Notes: generated by a model not told the origin, from the letters alone. Counted from the first letter of the stretch, positions 1 to 7,522 are shown. The stretch: DNA of 12,358 bases from CAIQIA01 sp049317465 (GCA_049317465.1 JBMOIF010000067.1:1-12358), one strand, 5' to 3'. Made by a program: numbers and translations.

Positions 1-13
1 GGTTCAGCTGTTC

Positions 14-1111
14 ATGTCTGATGCTCTGCCGCTGAACTATTGTGATCACCCCTCTGCGGCCGAACTGCCCAACCCCTTTGGTCGGTATCTGCTCCGCCTC
101 GATCGTCTGCGCGACGTGGAGCCGTTTCTGGGTAGCCTTAGCCCCCTGCAACCCCTGCTTGCCGACGACGTTGCCTCCGGCTGGTGGTGTTACGGCCACG
201 TCCGCCTGATCGGCTGCATTCGCCTGTCCTCCCTGGTGGCCCTGGGGCCCGGGCATGGCACCAGCCATGACCACAACGGCCTGATGGTCGTCCTCAATTA
301 CGGCGGTGAGATCGGCCTTGAGCAGGAGGGGCAGCACTGGCCCTGCCGGACGGGCGACTGCGTGGTGCTGCCGGGGGCCGAGGCCCGTTGGAGCGGGGGG
401 CCCGCCAGCCTGGTGGTGTTTCTCCTGCAACCCGACCGGCTCCTGCGCTGTGGCACGGCCATGGCGGGCCTGGGGGATGCACCGGTCCACTGGACCCGAC
501 AGATCCAGCAGGGGCGGGGCTGGCGCAGCGTGACCGACGGCAGGCGGTCCTCGCTGCAGCAGGCGCTGCGTCAGGCGTTGCACTGGAGCTGCGAACTGGG
601 GGAGATCAGCCCCGCTCTGGTGGATCGGTTGCCGGTTGACGAGCTCATCCATGGCCTTGTGGCGGCGTTGCTGTTCGAAGACCTGCGCCGCGAGGGGGCC
701 GTCGAGCGGCTTCAGCTGCGGGAACGCACGGGACGCGACAGCTTCGATGAATTGCTGACCTACATCCGCCAGCACCTCGACGAACCCCTCAACCTCACGG
801 CCCTTGAGCAGCGGAGTCACTACTCCCGTCGTGCCCTCCAGTACGCCTTCCGGGATCGGCTGGGCTGCACCGCCACCCAGTGGATCCGCACCCAACGCCT
901 GGATCTGGCCCATCGGCTGCTGCAGACCCCGCTGGCCGATCAAACCGTCGGCCAGATCGCCCGCGCCTGCGGCTACCGCAGCCTCAGCCTGTTTTCGGTC
1001 GAATTTCGCCAGCGGTTCCACGTGCGGCCCTCGGATCTGCTGCGTGAAGCCCGCCAGCGCCTGGCCGACGCCGGCGGCGACACATCGCACGAGCTCTCTC
1101 CTGGGGGCTAG
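14..1111 (+). CDS. AraC-family transcriptional regulator
   Basis: Predicted cytoplasmic DNA-binding regulator of 365 residues. The C-terminal part, about residues 244-346, has the AraC/XylS double helix-turn-helix layout: a first helix-turn-helix around LTALEQRSHYSRRALQYAFR, and a second around VGQIARACGYRSLSLFSVEF, ending in the usual F-R-x-R-F-x-x-x-P-S-D-L-L-R tail. The N-terminal ~220 residues are the presumed sensor region. They contain a cupin-like stretch with a His cluster (HGTSHDHNG, about residues 81-89) followed by a G-D-C-V-V-L-P turn near 114-120, but the ligand cannot be told. The ATG at 14 is the first in frame, yet the frame stays open to the window edge, so the true start could lie further left. 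No Shine-Dalgarno site is visible in the 13 bases available. It is followed after 69 bases by a gene on the same strand, which it could control. The family call is firm; the target is unknown. Confidence 0.9.
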   Translation: MSDALPLNYCDHPSAAELPNPFGRYLLRLDRLRDVEPFLGSLSPLQPLLADDVASGWWCYGHVRLIGCIRLSSLVALGPGHGTSHDHNGLMVVLNYGGEIGLEQEGQHWPCRTGDCVVLPGAEARWSGGPASLVVFLLQPDRLLRCGTAMAGLGDAPVHWTRQIQQGRGWRSVTDGRRSSLQQALRQALHWSCELGEISPALVDRLPVDELIHGLVAALLFEDLRREGAVERLQLRERTGRDSFDELLTYIRQHLDEPLNLTALEQRSHYSRRALQYAFRDRLGCTATQWIRTQRLDLAHRLLQTPLADQTVGQIARACGYRSLSLFSVEFRQRFHVRPSDLLREARQRLADAGGDTSHELSPGG

Positions 1112-1180
1112 GGCCCTGCCGGCGGCGGCGCGGCATCCCCGCAGCGACGTTTCGCCATCCGCCGCGGGCGCCCGTAACCG

Positions 1181-2818
1181 ATGGGGACGACGCCCATCCA
1201 GGCCATGGTCCACCCGATCGATCCGGCCCGCGGCAGCCATCGGGCCCGCCAGGAGGGGCTTGACCCCGGCCTGCACTCCGACCCCTACCGCGACGAGGCC
1301 CACTGGCCTGATCCCTGCCTTTGCCCCGACTGCGGCGCTGTGTATCACCAGGGGCGCTGGCAATGGGCGGAAGCCCTGCGCGTCGAACCCCAGCGGCAGC
1401 GCTGTCCCGCCTGTCGTCGGCTGCATGACAGGCATCCGGCGGCGGCGCTGCATCTGCATGGCCAGAGCCTCGATGCCCACTGGCCCGAGATGCAGCGCCT
1501 GGTGCAGCACCTGGCCGAACGGGAGGGCACCGAGCATCCGCTGGAGCGGATCATGGACATCCACCATCCCCACCACGCTCCGGCGGGGGAACGGCAGCTC
1601 ACCTTCACCGGCACCCATCTGGCCCACGGGGTGGCGACGGCACTCCAGCAGGCCTACGGCGGCCAGCTGCAGGCCCGTTATCCCGAGGGAGACACGATGC
1701 TGCGCATCGACCTGCGCCTGGGGAACGGCCGTGCCAAGCCAGAGCTGCTGCTCACCAGCCCTGGTTTTGCCGAGGGGGAGACGATCCCCCGGCGCCACAC
1801 CGCCTGGGGGCGCAACCTGTCTCCGGCCCTGCACTGGAGCGGCGAACCGCAGGGCACCAAGAGTTATGTGCTGATCTTCGATGATCCCGATGCCGGTGCG
1901 GTCCCCTGGCTGCACTGGCTGCTCGTCGACATCCCCGCCGGTGTGCACCATCTGCCCGAAGGGCTCGAGCCGACGGCCGAACTCGCCCGTGGCGCCCGCT
2001 ACCAGGGTCCCCAGCCGCCGGCGGGACCGCCCCACCGCTACCGCCTGCGGCTGCTGGCCCTCGACCGTCGGCTGGGGCTGCCCGCCGGGGCCGGCCTGGC
2101 GATGGTCGAGGAGGCCATGGCCGGCCATGTGCTGGCCGAGGCCTGCCTCCAGGGCACCGTGGGCGTCCCCTCGTCACGGCATGGCGGCCATGCCGACACC
2201 CTCACCGTCGGAGCGGATGTGGCCGCCGCGGTGGTCGCCGATCCCGCTGCCATCCGCGACAGCGTGCACCGCATCACCCTCCAGGCCCTGGCTGAGGGCC
2301 ACCTCGACCGGGAGGCGATCCGTGCCCTCCTCGCCGCTGAGGTGGCCGCCGCCAGCGCGGCGGCGCCGGTGGCCAGCGACAGCCGTCGTGCCCTGCGGGA
2401 TGCGGTCGCCGGGCTCGAGTCGGCCCTGGCGGTGGCGGCCGAAGCCCTGCTGCTGGCCCTGCATGAGGCGGCGGGACGGTCGGGCAGCTTCAGCCGCAGC
2501 TTCCTCCGGGGCCGCCAGCATGATCTGGGTCTGCTGGAGGCCATGTTCCTGGAGGCCCTGCAGCAGGGGGGCCAGGACGCCGCCGGCTTTGTGAACCAGA
2601 CCCTGCTCGAGCTGGCTGACCATGGCCGCCATTCCGGCACCGCCGTGGGCCAGCGGGTCCGTCAGGGCTGGGATGACCTCAGCCGGGCCCTGGCCGAGCA
2701 CCTCGATGATCGTCTGGAGCAGGGTGTGGATGCGCTGCAGCACCAGCAGCTGCTGCTGGCGGCCATCGTGTCGGGCGTCATCGAAGGGTTGGTGGACCGT
2801 CTGGCCGCCGCTCAGTGA
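1181..2818 (+). CDS. Three-domain fusion: BCAM0308-like zinc ribbon + PEBP (YbhB-like) + DUF6781-like helical domain
   Basis: 545 residues with no signal peptide or membrane segment, so probably cytoplasmic. Residues ~40-182 resemble the stand-alone BCAM0308 family: a zinc ribbon made by CPDC (48-51) and CPAC (75-78), the H-P-L-E-R-I-M motif near 119-125, and a C-terminal alpha/beta part. Residues ~185-328 are a phosphatidylethanolamine-binding-protein domain of the YbhB/YbcL type, shown by DDPDAG (234-239), WLHWLLVDIP (243-252), and GPQPPAGPPHRY (276-287) followed by LLALD. Residues ~338-545 are Ala/Leu-rich helices without cysteines, most like DUF6781; that name is from memory and less certain. 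A His-rich stretch (residues 128-132) lies between the ribbon and the alpha/beta end. ATG 1181 is used; ATG 1205 is an equally good start and neither has a clear Shine-Dalgarno site. The stop overlaps the stop of the convergent ABC ATPase gene by 7 bases. No biochemical role is known to me for the combination. Confidence 0.85.
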   Translation: MGTTPIQAMVHPIDPARGSHRARQEGLDPGLHSDPYRDEAHWPDPCLCPDCGAVYHQGRWQWAEALRVEPQRQRCPACRRLHDRHPAAALHLHGQSLDAHWPEMQRLVQHLAEREGTEHPLERIMDIHHPHHAPAGERQLTFTGTHLAHGVATALQQAYGGQLQARYPEGDTMLRIDLRLGNGRAKPELLLTSPGFAEGETIPRRHTAWGRNLSPALHWSGEPQGTKSYVLIFDDPDAGAVPWLHWLLVDIPAGVHHLPEGLEPTAELARGARYQGPQPPAGPPHRYRLRLLALDRRLGLPAGAGLAMVEEAMAGHVLAEACLQGTVGVPSSRHGGHADTLTVGADVAAAVVADPAAIRDSVHRITLQALAEGHLDREAIRALLAAEVAAASAAAPVASDSRRALRDAVAGLESALAVAAEALLLALHEAAGRSGSFSRSFLRGRQHDLGLLEAMFLEALQQGGQDAAGFVNQTLLELADHGRHSGTAVGQRVRQGWDDLSRALAEHLDDRLEQGVDALQHQQLLLAAIVSGVIEGLVDRLAAAQ

Positions 2819-3543
2819 GCGCTGCCATCGCGCATGCGCCGCACGAATTCGGCCTCGGCCTCGGGGGGGGCCAGGGCACCATCCTCGACGATGATGATGC
2901 GGTCGGCCACGTCAAGGATCTTGTTGTCGTGGGTGACCATGATGATCGTGGTGCCGTCGCGGTCAGCCATCTCCTTCATCAGATCCACCACCGTTCGACC
3001 CGACTCCTTGTCGAGGGCTGCGGTTGGTTCATCCCCCAGCACGATGCGGGGTCGGCTCACCAGGGCCCTGGCGATCGCCACCCGCTGGCGCTGGCCGCCG
3101 GAGAGGTTGGCGGGGAAGTAATCCACCCGCTCGCCCAGGCCGACCCGCTCCAGCATCTCCGCAGCCAGACGGTCCAGGTCCTGCTCGAGATAGCGGTCGT
3201 GCAGTTCGAGCGACAGCCGCACATTGCGACGGGCGTTGAGAAACATCATCAGGTTGTGGGCCTGAAAAATGAATCCCACATTCAGCCGCAGCTGTGCCAG
3301 ATGTTCCTTCGATGCACCGTTCAGCTCCTGCCCCAGAATTCTGAGGCTGCCGTCCTGGCACGAGCGCAGGCCCCCCAGCATCGTCAGCAGCGTGGTCTTG
3401 CCGGAACCCGAGGGTCCCGTGCAGATCACAATCTCGCCGGGATGGATGTCGAGCGAGATGTCGCGCAGGGCATGTTTGCGTGACTCGCCGCTGCCGAACC
3501 AGTGGTTGACATGGCGCAGGGAGATGACGGGTTCAGATGCCAT
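2812..3543 (-). CDS. devA: DevA-family ABC exporter ATP-binding protein
   Basis: 243-residue nucleotide-binding subunit that would power a DevBCA/MacB-like tripartite exporter at the cytoplasmic face of the inner membrane. All ABC motifs are intact: Walker A GPSGSGKTT (43-51), Q-loop Gln94, signature LSGGQ (147-151), Walker B IVLGDEP (167-173), and switch His205 in VTHD. The length is normal for the family. It lies 5 bases after the permease gene on the same strand and is last in the ndh-devB-devC-devA order, so it is almost certainly co-transcribed with them. In heterocyst-forming cyanobacteria DevBCA works with TolC in glycolipid export. A unicellular organism has no heterocysts, so the substrate here is unknown. 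The stop codon overlaps the convergent upstream gene's stop, and no terminator hairpin is seen. The symbol is by family resemblance. Confidence 0.93.
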   Translation of the reverse strand: MASEPVISLRHVNHWFGSGESRKHALRDISLDIHPGEIVICTGPSGSGKTTLLTMLGGLRSCQDGSLRILGQELNGASKEHLAQLRLNVGFIFQAHNLMMFLNARRNVRLSLELHDRYLEQDLDRLAAEMLERVGLGERVDYFPANLSGGQRQRVAIARALVSRPRIVLGDEPTAALDKESGRTVVDLMKEMADRDGTTIIMVTHDNKILDVADRIIIVEDGALAPPEAEAEFVRRMRDGSAH

Positions 3544-3548
3544 GGATC

Positions 3549-4724
3549 TCAGAAGACATCTGCGGGGTCAAGCTGCACCAGTTTGCGGGTGGCCAGGGCT
3601 CCGGAGCCCACGCACATCACAAAGGTGAGCAGCAGCACCTGCAGGGCCCGTTCGAGGGTCATAAACACCGAGAGCTTCGTGACCGTCGCCAGCAGCCAGT
3701 AGAGACCCATCGACGAGAGCACCCCCGGCACAAAGCCCACCAGGGCCAGAATGGCACTTTGCTGAATCACCACGCTGATCACATACAGATCGGTGTAGCC
3801 CATCGCCTTGAGCGTGGCGTACTGCGGCAGAGAGTTCATGACATCTCCGAACAGAATCTGATAAACGATGATGCTGCCCACCACAAACCCCACCAGCACG
3901 CCGAGGCTGAAGATGAAACCCACCGAAGAGTTGCGTTTCCAGTAGTTCAGTTCCACGGTCTCCAGTTCCTGGCGGGTCAGCACCTTCACGACCCCGGGCA
4001 TCAGCGGTTGCAGGGACTGCTGCACGCTGCGGGCATCGACCCCAGGCTTCAGCTGGATCAGCCCCAGCTGGATGTGGCGCGGATCGGCCGAGGGAAACAG
4101 AAAGAAATAGGTGCTGTCGCTCACGATCAGGTTGGCCTCGGCCGAGAACGTGGCCCCCAGTTCCACCGTGTCGACGATGCGCAGCTGCTTCTGGTTGACT
4201 TCGACCGAGGCTGATCCCTGCTGCGCCACCGTGGCGGCGATGGCGCCGTATTGGGCCTTGGCGCGGCGGTCGAAGAGGGCGTTGCGCAGGGGCTGCAGCC
4301 GGCTCACGTCCCGTTCCAGTTCTGGAAAGGCGAGCGAGGGGCGGGCCAGGTTGATGCCATACACGCTGACGTCGAACGATCGGCGTGTCTCGGGGGTGAT
4401 CCAGGTGGCGCGTGCGATCCGCAGGGGGGCCACCCCCTCGACTCCGGCCACCCCCAGGGCCTGGTACAGGCGGCTGCGGTCAAACGTCTGCAGGGCGCCC
4501 AGATTGCTGTAGCCGGCACTCACCATCACCAGGTCAGCCCGCAGTTTCTGTATCGGCTTGCGCTGGCTGTTGTAGATGCTGTCCAGGAGACCCAGCTGGA
4601 AGAACATCAGCAGGTTCGAGAAACTGACCCCCGCCAGGGCAATGGACAGCTTGACGGGGTTGTGGCTCACCTGCAGCCAGGCCACGGGTGTGCGACGCAG
4701 CAACCGGCGCAGGTTCAGAGTCAT
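3549..4724 (-). CDS. devC: DevC-family ABC exporter permease (FtsX/MacB type)
   Basis: 391-residue inner-membrane subunit of the exporter. The topology fits the FtsX/MacB fold: one membrane segment near residues 27-48, a large extracytoplasmic domain of about 210 residues, then three segments near 267-291, 313-344 and 360-378. The cytoplasmic loop carries the YATLKAMGY motif (302-310) typical of DevC and FtsX-like permeases, which contacts the ATPase. The C-terminus L-D-P-A-D-V-F is also characteristic. The ATG overlaps the stop of the adaptor gene upstream by 4 bases (ATGA), indicating translational coupling, and the ATPase gene starts 5 bases downstream. There is no sign of damage. The transported substrate cannot be read from the sequence. 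Confidence 0.93.
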   Translation of the reverse strand: MTLNLRRLLRRTPVAWLQVSHNPVKLSIALAGVSFSNLLMFFQLGLLDSIYNSQRKPIQKLRADLVMVSAGYSNLGALQTFDRSRLYQALGVAGVEGVAPLRIARATWITPETRRSFDVSVYGINLARPSLAFPELERDVSRLQPLRNALFDRRAKAQYGAIAATVAQQGSASVEVNQKQLRIVDTVELGATFSAEANLIVSDSTYFFLFPSADPRHIQLGLIQLKPGVDARSVQQSLQPLMPGVVKVLTRQELETVELNYWKRNSSVGFIFSLGVLVGFVVGSIIVYQILFGDVMNSLPQYATLKAMGYTDLYVISVVIQQSAILALVGFVPGVLSSMGLYWLLATVTKLSVFMTLERALQVLLLTFVMCVGSGALATRKLVQLDPADVF

Positions 4725-5974
4725 GGCTTCGGCGCGGCGGCGGCGGCATCGAACACCACGTTCACCTGCAGATTGGAGCCGTAACTGAGCCTGCGCTGCT
4801 GTTCAGGAGTCGGATGAAGCTGCAGCCGCACCTCAAAGACGCGTTGATCCATGTTCTCGCCGGGCGTGCCGGCGAAGGTGCTCTGCCGCTGCACCTGGGG
4901 CAGCACTTTGGTCAGGGTTGCCCGCAGGCTGCCTTCGAAGCCGTCGGCTGTGATGGTCGCCCCCTGGCCGATCGAGAGCCGTCCCATGTCGGTCTGGTAG
5001 ACCTCAGCGAGCACGATCATGGCTTCGGTGTCGGCCATCTCGAGCAGGCCGTTTTCGCCGATGCGGTCACCGGGGCGGGCGAAGATCTTGAGGATGCGGC
5101 CGTTCTGGGGGGCGCGAACGGTGGCGAAGTCAAATTCCTGCCGGGCCCGTTCGCGGCTGGCCTCGGCCTTGCGCAGCTCACTGCGGGCGGTCAGCACATC
5201 CTCGGGCCTCACCTCGCGGATCTTCTCCAGCGTCTGACGGGCGCTCTCGATCTCCGACCGCAGGCGGGCCTCGGTGGCGGAACGGTTCTCGATCGCCTTG
5301 GCCAGTTCGGCCTGGGTCGTGGTCGCGCGGGTGCGGTAGCGGTCACGCTGGAGCTCCGACACACCGCCTGCGGCGAAGAGGCGGTCGTACCGCTCCCGCT
5401 CGATGCGGGCTTCCTCGGCGGAGGCCCGGGCCTTGCTGATTGCCTGTTCCTGGGTGAGCTGTTCCCCGGCGAGCTGTCGCTCGAGGCTCTGCACCTGATA
5501 CTCCTGGGCGCGGATCTCCCCCTGCTTGGCTCCCGCCTGCACCTGGGCCAGCTTGCTGCGGTTGACGGCCACCAGCTCGTTGGCTTCGTCCAGTGCCGCC
5601 TTGAGGCTGCCGTAACTGTTGAGGGTCGCCAGCGGCTGGCCCTGCTTCACCACATCTCCTTCGCGCACCAGCAGGGTCTCGATGCGGTCGCCGCTCACCG
5701 AGGCCGCCACCGACACCCGCCGGATGTCGGATTCGGGCTGCAGCCGCCCCAGGGCCGAGACCTGCCGCGGCGCCGCGGCTGGCGCGGGGGGCTCCCGGCG
5801 TGGCTGGCAGGCGCCGAGCAGGCCCAGCGGTGTCGCCAGGCCCAGCAGCAGGCTCAGAAGCGAGAGGCGGGTGATGGGGTGGGTTCGAGACCCACCTCCA
5901 CCTCGAGGTGCTGGTCGGGACGACCGGTGATCAGCATCGCCGGACGCTGACGGGTGGCGATTTGCCAGAGCCAA
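4721..5974 (-). CDS. devB: DevB-like HlyD-family periplasmic adaptor, probable lipoprotein; start uncertain
   Basis: Membrane fusion protein of a DevBCA exporter, expected to link the permease to a TolC-type outer-membrane channel. In the frame as drawn (417 residues) there is a hydrophobic signal with a lipobox LLGAC (Cys56). Then come a first biotinyl-lipoyl half (about 75-120), long coiled-coil helices (about 125-285), the second lipoyl half containing VRAPQNGRI (287-295), and a beta-rich C-terminal region. The listed start is TTG 5974, which would overlap ndh by 121 bases and put ~35 non-signal residues before the hydrophobic segment. No ATG, GTG or TTG lies between it and the signal. Candidates there are ATC at 5875 (giving a short basic n-region, T-R) and CTG at 5857, whose last two bases overlap the ndh stop as CTGA. 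Mature residues from Cys56 on are secure; the start is not. The stop overlaps the devC start as ATGA. Confidence 0.85.
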   Translation of the reverse strand: MALANRHPSASGDADHRSSRPAPRGGGGSRTHPITRLSLLSLLLGLATPLGLLGACQPRREPPAPAAAPRQVSALGRLQPESDIRRVSVAASVSGDRIETLLVREGDVVKQGQPLATLNSYGSLKAALDEANELVAVNRSKLAQVQAGAKQGEIRAQEYQVQSLERQLAGEQLTQEQAISKARASAEEARIERERYDRLFAAGGVSELQRDRYRTRATTTQAELAKAIENRSATEARLRSEIESARQTLEKIREVRPEDVLTARSELRKAEASRERARQEFDFATVRAPQNGRILKIFARPGDRIGENGLLEMADTEAMIVLAEVYQTDMGRLSIGQGATITADGFEGSLRATLTKVLPQVQRQSTFAGTPGENMDQRVFEVRLQLHPTPEQQRRLSYGSNLQVNVVFDAAAAAPKP

Positions 5975-7233
5975 CGGGTGAGCAGGGCGACGCGGTTTTC
6001 ATTCTCGGGGATGAAGGCCAGGTGAGCCAGCCCCCAGAGCACCCAGCCGATGAAGCCGGTGAACCGCAGTCCCCGCAGGTCGGCCACGGCCCACAGCGGA
6101 CCGATCACGGCCATCGAGCCGAGATCGAACCAGCGGAACGGTTCGGCCCGCCGACCGTCGAGTTCGGCGAGCAGGTCTCTGGCCACCCAGCCGCCCATCT
6201 GCACCGCCGGACCGGCCATCCCGGGCAGGGGGCGCTCCTCACCCGGCGGCCGATAGCAGCAGGTGTCGCCCACCACCCGGATCTCGGGATGGTTCGGCAG
6301 GGAGAAGTCGGCCAGCACCTCCACCCGACCGCCCCGGTCGGTGGCGCAGCCGGTGCGTTCGGCCAGCAGCTTGCCCAGGGACGATCCCCGCACGCCGGCG
6401 GTCCAGCAGACCGTGGCGGCCTCGATCTGGCGAGGGGCATGCTCCCGCCGCAGCCGCACCCGCCCGGCCTCGATCCCTTCGACCATCGAATTGAGCAGCA
6501 GCACCACGCCCTGGCTGCGCAGATATTCGGCGGCCTCCGCCGCCAGCCGGCTGTCCATGGCGGGCAGCACCCGCTGCACCGCATCCACGAGCACCACCCG
6601 GCACAGGGAGGGATCGAGACGCTTGAAATCACGGCGGATGGCGCTCTGCATCATCTCGACCACGGAACCGGCCAGTTCGCAGCCGGCCGGACCGGCCCCC
6701 ACCACCACCACCGTCTGCAGGTAGCGCTGGCGCGAACGGTCCGTCGTCTGTTCGGCCTCCTCGAGGGCGGTCAGCAGCCGGCGCCGGATCTCCTGGGCGT
6801 GCTCCAGCACCTTCATGGGGGGGGCCAGGGGCCGCCACTCCTCATGGCCGAAGTAGGCACTGCCGGAACCGGTGGCCAGCACCAGCCGGTCGTAACCGAT
6901 CCGACGATCGTTGCACATCAGCTCGCAGCGGTCGGGGTCGATGTCGGTGACTTCCCCCAGCAGCACCCGCACGTTGGGGGCCTGGCCCACCATCTGACGC
7001 AGGGGGGAGGCCACGTCGGCCGCCGAGACCAGCCCGGAGGCCACCTGATACAGAAGGGGCTGGAAGAGATTGAAATTGCGCTTGTCGATCAGGGTGACCC
7101 GCACCGCCTGATGGCTGAGGCTGTGGCAGATCTTGAGGCCGGCGAAGCCACCGCCCACAACGACCACATGGGGCCAGGCTTCCATGCCGGTGGCCTCCGG
7201 GTCGGTCGTGACGGGGGCAGACGCCAGAACCAT
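5854..7233 (-). CDS. ndh: Type II NAD(P)H dehydrogenase (NDH-2), FAD-dependent
   Basis: Single-subunit, non-proton-pumping NAD(P)H:quinone oxidoreductase of the pyridine nucleotide-disulfide family, acting at a membrane surface. With ATG 7233 it has 459 residues, normal for cyanobacterial Ndb proteins. Motifs: FAD-binding VVVVGGGFAGL (23-33), ATGSG (120-124), NAD(P)H-binding VVVVGAGPAGCELAG (175-189), the FAD-contacting VVGD (320-323), and PGMAGPAVQMGG (337-348) near the quinone site. A hydrophobic, Trp-rich C-terminal part (about 375-415) is the likely membrane-association region. ATG 7185 is an alternative start; a longer frame back to GTG 7332 would overlap the preceding small gene and is less likely. 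The last ~15 residues overlap the devB start region and look like family-atypical tail. It is placed between two small genes and devBCA on the same strand. Which Ndb subtype it is, and whether it prefers NADH or NADPH, I cannot say. Confidence 0.92.
   Translation of the reverse strand: MVLASAPVTTDPEATGMEAWPHVVVVGGGFAGLKICHSLSHQAVRVTLIDKRNFNLFQPLLYQVASGLVSAADVASPLRQMVGQAPNVRVLLGEVTDIDPDRCELMCNDRRIGYDRLVLATGSGSAYFGHEEWRPLAPPMKVLEHAQEIRRRLLTALEEAEQTTDRSRQRYLQTVVVVGAGPAGCELAGSVVEMMQSAIRRDFKRLDPSLCRVVLVDAVQRVLPAMDSRLAAEAAEYLRSQGVVLLLNSMVEGIEAGRVRLRREHAPRQIEAATVCWTAGVRGSSLGKLLAERTGCATDRGGRVEVLADFSLPNHPEIRVVGDTCCYRPPGEERPLPGMAGPAVQMGGWVARDLLAELDGRRAEPFRWFDLGSMAVIGPLWAVADLRGLRFTGFIGWVLWGLAHLAFIPENENRVALLTRWLWQIATRQRPAMLITGRPDQHLEVEVGLEPTPSPASRF
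5878..5896 (-). promoter_or_regulatory. Inverted repeat at the ndh/devB junction covering a Shine-Dalgarno-like sequence
   Basis: Six perfect base pairs (GGTGGG with CCCACC) around a 7-base loop, read on the - strand just before the devB signal-peptide codons and inside the last codons of ndh. The 5' arm overlaps GGAGGTGG (5899-5892), the best Shine-Dalgarno-like sequence near the devB start region. Folding would hide it. A 12-base perfect palindrome CACCTCGAGGTG (5899-5910) lies directly upstream. The structure is seen directly; a role in controlling devB translation is inference. Confidence 0.4.
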
Positions 7234-7270
7234 GGGGTCTCGTGCGACGAAGCGTGAGGTTATCGGGCCG

Positions 7271-7456
7271 TCAGGACCTTCGGCGCTGCACGCGCTGCAG
7301 ATCGTGCAGCCCTTCAAGCTGGTTGTGAACACTCACCAGCTGAGCCTGGATGTGCTCGGTGTTCTGCAGCTGAACCAGGTGCTGCAGCACCGACTGGATG
7401 TGATCCTTGCAGTCGATCAGCCGATGGCAGGCCGCGGTGCCGGGCTCGTAGGGCAT
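7271..7456 (-). CDS. Small hypothetical helical protein (61 residues)
   Basis: Not recognised. The frame shows strong GC-rich third-position bias from ATG 7456 on. The product is largely helical and polar with many His and Gln residues: two Cys near the start (Cys10, Cys16), an I-Q-S-V-L-Q-H-L-V-Q-L helix, then I-Q-A-Q-L-V-S-V-H-N-Q-L. This heptad-like leucine pattern suggests a short coiled coil or helical hairpin. An ATG at 7495 would add 13 residues with poorer coding character, so the shorter start is preferred. It lies 37 bases upstream of ndh and downstream of another small gene on the same strand, so it may be co-transcribed with ndh. No clear Shine-Dalgarno site is seen. Real gene likely, function unknown. 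Confidence 0.6.
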   Translation of the reverse strand: MPYEPGTAACHRLIDCKDHIQSVLQHLVQLQNTEHIQAQLVSVHNQLEGLHDLQRVQRRRS

Positions 7457-7522
7457 GGTGCGTGGTGGACGATGGCGGGGAGATGCCGCAGACATAGCCC
7501 GGGTGCCGTGGGCGATGCGGTG

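Noticed and set aside
1112..1180. Terminator between the AraC gene and the fusion gene
   Set aside because: GC-rich with short self-complementary pieces only; no stable stem followed by a T-tract.
804..1874. + strand frame of 356 residues overlapping the regulator and the fusion gene
   Set aside because: Ser/Pro/Arg/Ala-rich out-of-frame sequence with no domain signature; both overlapping genes are well supported in other frames.
5879..5895. T-arm-like sequence (GTGGG-TTCGAGA-CCCAC) on the + strand suggesting a tRNA or tRNA fragment/attachment site
   Set aside because: Loop position 60 is A rather than the expected pyrimidine, no matching acceptor 5' half, D-arm or anticodon arm is found in the ~90 bases upstream, and the region is explained by the ndh end and devB signal codons.
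4688..7257. Long + strand frames opposite devB and ndh (420 and 449 residues)
   Set aside because: Their His/Gln/Gly-rich composition, lack of any family motif and exact opposition to clear genes mark them as antisense shadows of GC-biased codons.
7271..7456. The small Cys/His helical product as a CsoR/DUF156-type metal sensor
   Set aside because: The size and helices are suggestive, but the characteristic Cys-His-Cys spacing and I-E-G-Q-V-R-G motif are absent.
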